From Pseudogymnoascus destructans (Eukaryota > Ascomycota > Leotiomycetes > Thelebolales > Thelebolaceae), in assembly GCF_001641265.1 (NCBI RefSeq), contig NW_020167538.1, positions 824,274 to 888,273 on the forward strand: a DNA stretch of 64,000 bases, in the 5' to 3' direction. The notes under the pieces are model-generated. The model was not told the DNA's origin and made no database searches. It saw only the letters and a program-made list of their open reading frames with translations. Positions 54,698-64,000 of the stretch are shown here, piece after piece; within the stretch, counting starts at the first letter, position 1; the number at the start of each line of letters is the position of its first letter. The position numbers and the translations under genes are program-made.

Positions 54698-56251
54698 TTA
54701 TAACCCCTCCTCGAATACGTCTTGTAAACTACGTCTACTGCTATAAGCACCGTTGGTATCGTCGTCGTAGTGGTCATCGTCATCGTCATCGTCATTCTCA
54801 TCATCCATAAATTGCTCAGGCCTGTCGTTACTACTTCCATCCTCGTCTGCCGAACCCCAGTCAATGTCATCCTTTAGTGTTCCAATAGATTGCTGTGCAA
54901 TCTGGTCGTCTATAAGGGGCATTTTCCTCCGTCGTCCATACATATCCTTGAACTTCAATCGTTTTGGGCCGATATTAGTATGCTGGTTTCTTGGGTAGGC
55001 ATCAAACCAGTTGAGGAGCACCTGTCTGGGTACCCCATTCCGAACACCATGGTTCTGTTCGAAGTCAAGGTGGAGCTTTACCTTTACAGCTAGTGACACA
55101 AACCAGTCTAATATAGTTAGCACAAAACAGTAACCACTTATAAACAACGTACATTTAATCCAGAACGGGCCTGGAGCAATTGACGCTGTTCCGTTAGGAC
55201 GCAGTTCACTTGACTCAATCTTCTCGTAGAACAGTATATATCGACTTGCCCAGCAAAAGACACTCTCTGCATCAACAACGCTGTAAATAGACTCGAACAC
55301 TTCAAAGAGTCGAGATAGGTCTTGTTCATTCAGCAGAAACGACATGGATGGTTTTGTAAGGGTTTTACCAACCCATTCCTGTACATGTTCAGACAAGCTA
55401 CTATATTTTGGGTTGGAGGGTCATACCATCATGCAGGTAATAGTCCGGTGCTTCCAGGTATTTGTATTGCCTCTTGCTTTATAGAGAGCCTTGTCTCGAA
55501 GCGCAAAGTTCTCATCGAAGTCAACAGATAGTGTAACGTCATTTACTATAGCCTCAAGCTCCTTGTCTGTTGCTCGCCCATATCGGAGGGTAAGTCGTCG
55601 TATTTCAGGATCCAACTTCTTCCTGATTTGTTTCCACGCATTGTTGTCAAAGAGCTTCGTCTGGCTAGCTGACCGTTGAAACGGTCCCATAGTGCTATTA
55701 TGGGAACTGTGGGTGTATTGCTTAGTATGCTTTGCAGTAGGTCGACAGGCTAGTAATGAGTTGGTAGATCCAGTAGAATTACTACTTCTACTACTCTGTT
55801 GAAGCGTAGATGCAACAGTGTTTCGACAGTTGTTGTTCGACCGAAGCTGTTGAGTCAGGTCCAAATGACCATTCTCAAAGGATAGCGTAGTATCTGGCTG
55901 GGTAGGGAGTTGAGAGGAGGCCGCATTCATTAACCCCCCCTGGACACGCTCAGTTTGAGACATTGAGGGGCTAGTTGTATTGGGTGTATCGTGTTGTAGT
56001 AACTGCAAGGTAGGTGAATTCATTGATGTCAACGGGGCTCCTTGAACAACCGAGTCTGGAGAATGCTGGCTTTGGGACAACCCTGGACTATTTGAGTCGC
56101 GTGGAAGGAGGTGGCCTAATCCATATGGGTATTGAGACCCAGAATTCCGAGCATTCTGTAGCTGGGAGTTTCCGTAGTTGTAATCCTCTTGGCTGTGGGC
56201 TTGCACTGCACCCTTAGCAATGCGTCTTGGTCGACGTGATGTCTTTGGCAT
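54698..56251 (-). CDS. Transposon accessory protein, unknown function, intact
   Basis: Modelled as complement(join(54698..55107,55153..55378,55427..56251)), 486 residues; all junctions in frame. Introns: 55379-55426 (GTATGA, and its 3' splice site is the CAG of a TGAACATGTACAG motif) and 55108-55152 (GTACGT, GTGCTAAC, ATATTAG). Basic start (MPKTSRRPRRIAKG), then ~180 residues rich in Ser, Gln and Asn. A charged domain spans ~200-275 (WKQIRKKLDPEIRRLTLRYGR), a hydrophobic domain ~276-400 (EQDLSRLFEVFESIYSVV, FWIKYWFVSLAVKVKLHLDF), then a basic patch and an Asp-rich tail (DDENDDDDDDDHYDDDT). No family recognised. Shares a 308-bp upstream region with the transposase. Might play a TnpA-like DNA-binding role; inference only. 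Confidence 0.72.
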
Positions 56252-56559
56252 AGTAAGGAACCTACAACCCAAGAATTAGCCTATCTTCTGTACATGTTCA
56301 GAGGGGGCACAAACACTGATTGTATATTCTTATACACTCTGTAATTATACCATAATATATAGTAGTTTGAGAACACAGTATTGTGGTTGTACGTGTATAT
56401 TTCCAAACACTCTATTACGCGTGTGTGGAGCAAATATATGTGAGCACGTGACCCAAGATGACTAACACAGTAGTATTATCCAACTCTGTATGCGGCTCTT
56501 ACTATAATATAACCCCCGTATTCAACAGGAGGTCTTCAAGCAACATATAGTGAATCATA
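56252..56559. promoter_or_regulatory. Divergent promoter of the transposon accessory and transposase genes
   Basis: 308 bp between divergent start codons. Holds the motif CTGTACATGTTCAGAG (56288-56303), probably in a 5' UTR intron of the minus gene, and a CACGTGA site at about 56445. Confidence 0.55.
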
Positions 56560-59500
56560 ATGGACTTGAGCCCAGATACAACATATACAGCTGAGGATTT
56601 TGGCAATCCAAATCGTCGGCGAAGGCGCAAGTGGCCAACTTATAGTGCAAACCTTCGAAGACATGTTGCACATCGGACTACACAAATAGGCCAGGCAGAG
56701 GCTGTACGGAGACGACACCTGCAGCTTCCTATTCCTAATAATGAAACAAGTAGCATCCAAACCTGTATAATACCTCCCTCGCTAACATTAAACCAGCCAG
56801 AAGACTACTACACAATGTATGATAGTGACAGCAATAGTAGTCCTGCCTTTATCTCCAACGATCAACCGGCCAACACAGGATCTAATATGCCAATTATGGA
56901 GCCAGGCTCTTCCTATACATGTTCAAAGGACGCTCTTTATTGTGACGATTATAATAGCATGGCTATGGGGGACAACAGCTCGGATAGTAACTCTGTAGAG
57001 AGTGAAAACACTCCCAAGATTCATTTTACAAGCAATGAGGTCATTGATCTATCTGCACTGAACCCTCGCTCAGCGCCAGTATCTGACTTTACAATGGCAT
57101 TCGGACTCTGGTGCGATACACACCGGGTTACCCGGCAGACTTATAAGGCTTTACTCCAAGTTTTACGACTTCTTCCAAATGAGGAGTTTCGACAGCTCCC
57201 AGAAAACCTTGCAACACTCCAAAAGTGGTGCCGTCGTCGCCTTCCTTTACTACCGCTCCAAAGATCAGTTGTTGATGTCCGGATGGATAACAGCCATCAG
57301 GCAATGCAGCAACGTCCCAAAGCTATATATACTTCTTTGACCCGCGGTTATCGCTGCCACTATACTATCATCAACACTCGGTCAGCCAATACACCAAGGA
57401 ATGGCCGAGATTGTAGACAATCCATCCGAGTTTTACCATTCCCGTGCATGGGGCTCTTCAATTCGGACCTGTGGCAGCGACTTTGCCCTATATAAAGGTG
57501 GAGAGCCAATATTTCCCTCAGACTTTGTCCAGTATAAGTGCAAAAGTCAGACCTGTTGTAGCTCCACCTCCAAGCATACAGGGCAGGTAGTGTTTGTTGG
57601 GCGTGATAGACGGGAACTGTCTACTACTATCAATACAGTACTCCTTCATATCAGGCCTTTATTGCATCGGAACGACATACTATACCAGTCCCGTGGACTA
57701 CAGGAGGAAATTAGAAAGCTGTCAACAAGTGAGCGCATTATTGACAACGAGGGTTTAGTCTGGGTCCAGCCAAACCAGGTATTACACCGTCGACCCGATA
57801 TTAGCATCCAGTGGGGTGATGGTACTATACGGACACCCTGGGCAGTTACTAAGATCTTTACCAAGGCCCATGGCATCGTTGATATCCAGAAGAGTACACC
57901 AATACGTGGGGGGCTAGAGATTAAGCAATACGGCCGAGAGTACCTTATGGCTACAGTTATGGCAGGAGTACTGTCACTGCCCCTCATTATGTTTATTGAC
58001 GATTTTGGACTATACCGCAACATGTACCGCTCAGTTACTGGAGTATATATGATGCCAGCTGGGCTTGGTATTGAGCAGCGACAAAGGAGCATGAATAGTC
58101 ATACTCTAACCCTTGGGCCCCATGGTTCTCAGCTTGATGCTACAGTATCGGTCCTCCGAACATGTATAGGGGCCCTTGAGCGTGGAAGCCCAATGGTTAT
58201 TAGAGGAGTAAAGACAGTAGTATGGGCCCCGTTCATTACTATTCTAGGTGATATGAAAGGGCAACAACAGTCAGCTGGTTTTCTTTCCCCAAGGGCTAAC
58301 CTCTGCTGTCGGTTCTGTGATGCAAGCCTTAATACAAGGGCTGATCTCAGAAGAGATATTGCACGCCATGGTCGGTTCCACTACCAAGTACAGGACCTAC
58401 GCATGCAGATGGATAAACTTACCTCAAAGTCAACTCGGTTACAATTTGGTCGCCGACATGGGTTAGCTGACCAGCCATCTGCCTTACAGTCTGTAATACC
58501 AGCACTTGACATTATTATAAGCCGCCCCCCCAATCCAGCACACAGTGAGTTCCTTGGTATCGTTCGGAGACTATATCCAATATTATATGGGCCATTGCTA
58601 ACTCCAGTTGCCCAGGTTGAGTTTACTAAACAGTTCCAGACATATACGTTCCCGCCTGGCTGGAGTCAAATCCAATCGCCAGAGAAGCACATACGGTCCT
58701 GGTCAATGAGCGAGTGTGGGAAGGCGTCAATTATCGTGCCATTAATACTTCGCGGTTGGCTAAAGACTATCCATATACGGCATACGTTCCAGCTAGCCCT
58801 TGCCCGCGAATGTCCAGTGACACACCGGCCTATACATACCAGAACTGATGTAGATTTCATTGTCCGTGCCTTTGGTCATATTGCATGGAGTAATTCCTTC
58901 GTGTCCTCAACTAGCCTCACGAGTAAGGAGCGGCTAGAATTCCACAATGTCATATTGGAGGGGAGAGCTAGTTTTTTATGTCTTATGAAAGCTGCAGCGA
59001 AGTCGTCAGAGAGTGTAGAAACTAGACAACCTTCTCGTAGTAGGAGAAGCCCTGCGCTGTCTATCCCTCTATACTCGAATAGTTACGTCCAAAGTGGTTC
59101 CGATACTGAGACAAGTACGGACGACCAAGGCAACAATACTCAAGATAGTTCTTGTATTCCTGGTTATGCAGGCAGACTTCCGAATTACCATATTGCGTTA
59201 CATTTTAACCAAATGATGGAGGAGTACGGGGTTGTCTGGAATACAAATGTGTTCTGGGGAGAGGATAAGCACAAGTTTTTCAAGGAGGCAGTTACTCGGA
59301 CAAATCATAGACGACCCGAGCGTGACTTACTTATCCAGGAGTGTATATTCTCAATGCTACGGTATACTCTGTGTGGTGCCTTCCTCCACACATGTATAGA
59401 GATCTCTGCTCAGATTATGAGGATTCGGGACAGCTGCCCAGCTGTATTCGAAACCCTACTAACTGTTGCTGACAGGCGAGTATTAACATCACAGTCAGGG

Positions 59501-60046
59501 GTTCACCGGAATATACATTCTAACAACTTGCATATTGATGCCCGAGTACAGGGTGAGTTATCAAGCAAAGCATGCGTCCTACAGGAACTGCCTATCAAAG
59601 CTCGACAGTTTACCATACCCTTTTTAAATATGTTCGAAGGAACCCTTACTAAATATGGCTACCACTCGGTATTGTTTGGTAATACCCGTTTCCGCTGGTA
59701 TGAGAAATTGACATATTCTATTATAGATAGTTCCCGACGGCGAACACTACAGCAGAATGATATAGTGCTAACTATTGACAGCACGTTTGGCAGGATAATT
59801 GGCTTGTTTACTTATGCCCCTAGTCCTGATCAGTTGCCCCACGTCTTCATTCTTATAAATAAGTTGGTTCAGAATAGTAACTAAGATACAGTGCTTAACC
59901 TTCCTATATTTACCCAAACCTCAGCCCGTCAAATTGTCACCCTGCCGCAACTTAAGGCAGATGAGATATATATGGTACCCTCTCCAAATAGCGAACTCTA
60001 TCCAAATCAGTATATTCGTTGTACTTGGGACGTATGCTTCCAGTAG
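56560..60046 (+). pseudogene. CACTA/Plavaka-like transposase, frameshifted and with one nonsense codon
   Basis: N-terminal frame 56560-57300: basic start (NPNRRRRRKWPTYSANLRRH), Ser/Asn-rich spacer, FGLWCDTHRVTRQTYKALLQVLR, LQKWCRRRLPLLPL. Around 57325-57350 the reading needs two small shifts (YFFDP appears in a third frame) to reach 57401-59884, open for 827 codons: GMAEIVDNPSEFYHSRAWGSSIRT, IFPSDFVQYKC, IRGGLEIKQYGREYL, PLIMFIDDFGLYRNMY, HTLTLGPHGSQ, VWAPFITILGDMKGQQQSAGF, CCRFCDASLN. The Asp-containing block, followed by a GD(M/L) block and a Cys-x2-Cys, has the order seen in CACTA-type transposases; family by inference. TAA at 59882 is followed in frame by 53 coherent codons ending RCTWDVCFQ at 60046. 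Confidence 0.7.
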
Positions 60047-60532
60047 TAAGCGGATTGTCAAGCGCCCTCTATACATGTTCCATCACTTTGGTGGGGTCTA
60101 TTGGCCAATCAACCTCCGGATATCAACTCTCAACTTCTTCCTTCAACCACCACCACCAACAACAACAACAACAACAACATGTGCTGTCTGGCTGTTCTTT
60201 GGCCCTTGGAATAGCTTCGAGTAAGTGCAACTATCTATTACTTTGTTTATTTCCTTTTACATTCATCTTACTGACCAAACGAAGCTATCTACAAGCTGGT
60301 GTGAGGCCAACTGGCCAAACCTGGCCAAATATCGAAGAGCATCATTGCCAATACTCAAATTCACTCACTCCAACACCAACACACTGTGCGACCAACTTGT
60401 TTTACCTCATTTCCACACCAACAACCTCACTGGCGCTGTTTTGAAATTCACCCGGGTGAATTGAAGGTGAGAACCCTAGAATATCCCGAACATGTACAGA
60501 GGCATGGTTCTAATACCTCTAGAACAATTACT
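60047..60532. other. Spacer between transposase and helicase genes
   Basis: Contains a (CAA)n tract at 60150-60180 and a 5' UTR intron of the next gene (60467-60522: GTGAGA, motif CCGAACATGTACAGAGG, TTCTAATACC, CTCTAG). Confidence 0.55.
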
Positions 60533-63500
60533 ATGTCAACCACACCCCCTTCCAAACGCGCAAAGACGCATGGCATTCCTCAGAAATCCGAACCAAAGGC
60601 TCAAAAGGAGCCAAACCCATCCGGAAGCAGCTCTGCAAAGAATGAGGTAAGGTGCCCCTCTCTGAACATGTACACGGGACTAATACAGCAATAGACTTCA
60701 AGAAGCGCGCTGCAGCCTTGCAGTATCAGGTGACAAAGTGGGCACCGGGGAACCCACTCAACGACATGTCAAGGCTGGCCGAATCGTCAGTTGCTGGATA
60801 CCTTGGCTATACCGACACCATCCACTTACGCCACCTGAAATGGTCATGGCCTGTAATGAAGGGAGCAATGGTATTCGAAACCACTCTGAAGAACAAGCTA
60901 CAGACCAATGCAACTTCCATATTGGAGGCTTCAATCGACGATGCTGATGCATATGAATTTGAGGCCAATATCGACACTCTTATTTCAGCTTTCGATGCTC
61001 GAACCGAAGAGGACAACGCAGATACGGAGAACACAACCCGAGCACTTACACTGCTATTTGCTGGGATTATACACCACGTTGCCAATGCCCTTGAAGATAT
61101 GGACCTATTGACCCATGACGACCCTGAGCTAAAGGCGCAGTTTACCAATCTACGCGTTCATCAGTCAGGTGTGAAGGGGTTCTTTGTCCCAGCATTCGAC
61201 ATGAAGGCAGTGCTTGCCCCTACACTTGGCCCGCTTGTTTACATAGCGAGCATGCCATGGAGCGGTATTCAAGAGCTTATACGTGTATCGCTACCTACTT
61301 TATCATACTACAAACGTCGAAGTTTGCTACGATCAAAGGCAACTTACAAAGGGCACCTATTTCGAATCTGGAAGTGTACTTCAAGACAGGCTCCCATCTT
61401 GGATGGGCAGTGATACTGTGGTTGAATTCCTGGAGCGACTTCCATCATTGGTCTTATGAACCAAGACAAGCACATCCCACTCCAGGTTACCCTCCAGTTT
61501 GTCCATGAGGAGGGAACAGACGATAATGTGGATCTTCTGCTCATATGAATTCATACCTGAAGCGAAAGAAGATCCGATTGTTGAAGGACAGCGTTGACTA
61601 CAAGCATGAGATTCGAGACTTCGAGATCGCACCCCAGTGGCGTGATCACCTACGCCATGAGCTTCTGCTCCCGCGGCTCAGATGCGACTTCAGCACCCTT
61701 ACCTTGGTCTCAACTACTCTTCCTGATACAGACTGCGGCCCTGTACATGTTCCAGAGGAGGGCTCATGGATCATCTACGACAATGACAATCCTGATTTGT
61801 TATACCATGGACTGATGTGCTCGACATCCTTCAATCTGGTACCTGTTTCCGCATCGGCTATTCCCTCAAAGTTGTTGATGCAGATGAGATGGGCCGTATC
61901 CTTATGAGTTCGATGGGGGCCCTATCCAGGTTTGTAGCATCAACGAGAGCACAATAGCTACAGTCAATAACGCATCTACTGGAGAGACTACTACCGGAGA
62001 AATTTTACAGCCGTTGTAGGCCTTCGCCTCCACTCCCTCCCACTCAACATGACATAAAGGGGAAAGGCCCTGAGGTCCACAGGTCCACACACAGCGAAGA
62101 TGATGCGCGATAAACCTGCACTATCATACTTGGAAGGGGTCCTTTCAGGATCAAACATCACGGGATCCGTGGCATGGTAACTCCTACGAAATTGTTTGGT
62201 GATTGCAACTCTGCAGAATCGCAAGCATGGCACCTTGGTGTCGACGTATCAACCCCAGCTGGCATTGAGGCATTTATCCGAAAGGTTATCGGTACTCTAC
62301 GTGTTGCTAATGTTGCGCCAAAGAAGGCCCTAAACTTGGCTGGCCTGCCTTCAATTGTTCAGCAAGAGATTCAGAGTGGAATGGCTGCTGCCACTTCTAC
62401 AACTCTAAATGCAGACGTAAGCATCCAACTCTGTACATGTACAGAGACACCACTAACGCTAATTGCGATATAGCTTCCAGTAACAAGCGAGGATGCAACA
62501 AGTATGGAAGACTTTTATAAGATGCAAAAGCTCTTCACGGGGGATGAGTCCCAGACAGGCCCTCCTCTCGATGCCTGCCTTATAATCGCAGACGCTCATT
62601 TCGACACATGGCATGATAAGGAGCACACTCTTGCCAAATATGTTCTACGGTCACTCCCAACAGTACAAATCCGGCCTCTTGGCCACCAGGTTACCGGTTC
62701 TTGTGGATGATCCTCAAAGCTTACGGTTATACACACGCTCCAACAAAGGAAGGGCAACTTCAAGCCGACGAACTTCAAACAGCTCGCACATATGGCGGGG
62801 TACTTGTCGATAATATGGGCTTGGGGAAAACCTACACCTCATGTTTGTATCTCGAGTGGGTCATCCAGTTCTTTACACCAGAGACGCCAGGTAATTACAG
62901 ACCGCACTTGATATTGGCGCCAGCTGGGCCGGTGATAGAGCAATGGAGGCTCGACATAACAAAGAACTTCAAGGGAATCAACCTGATCCTTGCATACGGG
63001 GACTCGCCACCAGACGGAGCTTCCTCATTACGGTGGATTTCATCCAAGGCAATGCGAAGCCACCCCCATAGTCCGAAGAAGTTTCCGGCCGGTCTCCGTT
63101 TTATATTTGACCAAAACAACCGAATGGCTGCCAAGACAGTAATCCTTACGTCTTATGACACGCTTGCCGCTCGAACACTTCAGAAACCGCGTCGACAGCC
63201 TGGCGATACTACCCAGTTTAAGCCGTCAGAATGGATTGGAAGATGGAAGGGTGTCTTTCACACCGTTATTATGGATGAAGGCCACAAAGTGCGAAATCCT
63301 AACTAACATCCATGTGGCAGTTGCAAGGTTGAACGCGCGGCATCATTGGTTTATTACTGGTACACCAATTCAGAATCAGAGCTCTGTAAGTCAGACCACT
63401 CCTGTACATGTACAGAGCTAGGCTAATTGATAAAAGGATATTCTTGGACCTCTCAACATTCTATGGCCTCAGATATCAAAGTCCCTCTCTTCGACAGAGG

Positions 63501-64000
63501 AGAGATCTACATGGGTAGATTCACTCAACGGCAATTACAAGGACTTCGAGCTCCTACTTCTGCCAGATGTACTGCACACGTCGTGGAAGAACCTCATCGC
63601 TACAGACCCTTATCGTGTCCGAACACTTATCAACACAGTAAGGACAAGACAACTATAAACAAGTTGTACAGATGCTTGGAGCAATTGCTTCTCCTTCGTC
63701 GGTCAACTGCAACATCAATCCCTACGGACTGCCACGGAGGACGTTTGTCGCTGAAGAATCTGATGCCGCCGTACGAAATTACCCTGTCCAGCTCCGAATG
63801 AACTCAGCTGAAGCTGCTGAGTACCAGATGTTTCATCAGTCCTTTGTAAAGGATTACGAAGAAGGTCTTGCGCTGTGGACAGAACAGAAACAGAGCCGTA
63901 TTGATCCATCGTCAGAGATCAAGAGCTTTCCTTGTGTGACTGGCCCATTGAGGAAGATGACAGTTAATGCAGTTTCGACTATGCTAAGTCGATTTCACGA
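60533..64000 (+). pseudogene. SNF2-family helicase/ATPase of the transposon, frameshifted, 3' end outside
   Basis: Begins MSTTPPSKRAKTHGIPQKSE at 60533 (basic, NLS-like). After an intron (60647-60694) a long helical region follows (LSYYKRRSLL near 61320), then frames change several times between 60.7 and 62.2 kb and again at about 62705 (QVTGSC|WMILKAY). The helicase core is clear: motif I GVLVDNMGLGKTYTS (~62795), motif Ia LILAPAGPVIEQWR, motif II with DEGHKVRN (DEGH, ~63275) and motif III ITGTPIQNQ (~63360). Introns at 62417-62473 and 63386-63436 have good splice sites. SNF2 proteins move or remodel DNA-bound protein; one carried by a transposon might open chromatin or assist excision, which is inference. 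Confidence 0.7.
62429..62446. promoter_or_regulatory. Perfect 18-bp palindrome, representative of a motif repeated in the transposon's introns
   Basis: CTCTGTACATGTACAGAG, inside the intron 62417-62473. Related sites in introns or UTRs: 55379-55392, 56288-56303, 60488-60499, 60659-60673, 63402-63415. Weaker versions with the ACATGT core lie in coding sequence at about 56932, 58155, 59389, 60070 and 61741. Outside this element the six-base core occurs roughly once per 6 kb in the window (rough hand count). Role unknown: binding site for an element protein, or an RNA structure helping splicing. Confidence 0.7.

Larger units (their letters stand above)
54483..64000. mobile_element. Multi-gene DNA transposon (CACTA/Plavaka-like), right end outside the window
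   Basis: Three linked genes: an accessory gene (minus), a large transposase (plus) and an SNF2-type helicase (plus). A shared palindromic motif runs through all three. The left boundary is set, with low confidence, at CACTATGCTAGG (54483), since elements of this superfamily start CACTA/G; the end cannot be confirmed without the right terminus. Confidence 0.55.

Noticed and set aside
30000..64000. Starship-type giant mobile element (tyrosine recombinase captain)
   Set aside because: No DUF3435/tyrosine recombinase gene or conserved cargo seen; the region is explained by ordinary transposon families.
1..64000. tRNA, rRNA or secondary-metabolite gene cluster
   Set aside because: No cloverleaf with A/B boxes, no rRNA core, and no polyketide, peptide synthetase or terpene cyclase motif recognised by eye; short RNAs could still be missed.

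Overview
The window is nuclear DNA of a filamentous ascomycete (Pezizomycotina). Genes carry short introns (about 45-280 nt) with GTAAGT/GTATGT-type donors and CTAAC-like branch points, and the conserved genes are fungal orthologues (Ppg1-type phosphatase, RhoGDI, AP-3 beta, Rieske protein, CCT1, prolyl-tRNA synthetase). The gene set and transposon families would fit a Leotiomycete, but that is a guess.

Layout. 1-18 kb is a compact housekeeping block: MFS transporter (partial), glutamine amidotransferase-like protein, senescence/spartin-domain protein, RhoGDI, Ppg1, a CCHC zinc-knuckle protein with a prion-like region, AP-3 beta, an unknown protein and Rieske. 19-25.3 kb is a cluster of dead pectin genes: two pectin methylesterases, an exo-polygalacturonase and a sugar transporter, all broken. 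26-30.2 kb returns to intact essential genes (CCT1 and ProRS, divergent). From about 30.5 kb to the end the window is a transposon landscape with a few gene fragments: a pogo relic, a decayed Ty3/Gypsy element with an intact pogo element nested in it, a chromodomain Gypsy element with three LTRs, a 0.9-kb TG...CA repeat in three copies, an AAA-ATPase gene cut off next to a hAT terminus, a second pogo element with one nonsense codon, a Harbinger relic, and a multi-gene DNA transposon (accessory gene, CACTA/Plavaka-like transposase, SNF2-type helicase) that runs off the right edge.

Most interesting signals. (1) The region between pol and the 3' LTR of the chromodomain Gypsy family contains a spliced gene on the opposite strand. 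It encodes a small protein with a Zn2Cys6-like six-cysteine motif. Start codon, reading frame and intron positions are shared by two diverged copies; the copy at 38.5-39.2 kb has an intact 193-codon model and sits in a deletion derivative that has lost gag-pol. (2) The multi-gene DNA transposon at 54.5-64 kb carries a repeated palindrome (core TGTACATGTACA) in most of its introns. (3) The pectin cluster and the transposons are full of frameshifts and nonsense codons, while neighbouring housekeeping genes are clean, so the lesions look biological rather than sequencing noise.

How the parts relate: the housekeeping genes are unrelated neighbours, several of them divergent pairs sharing promoters. 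The pectin block would once have linked de-esterification, galacturonan cleavage and sugar uptake. The transposon block shows nested and recombined insertions whose order can partly be read from target-site duplications.
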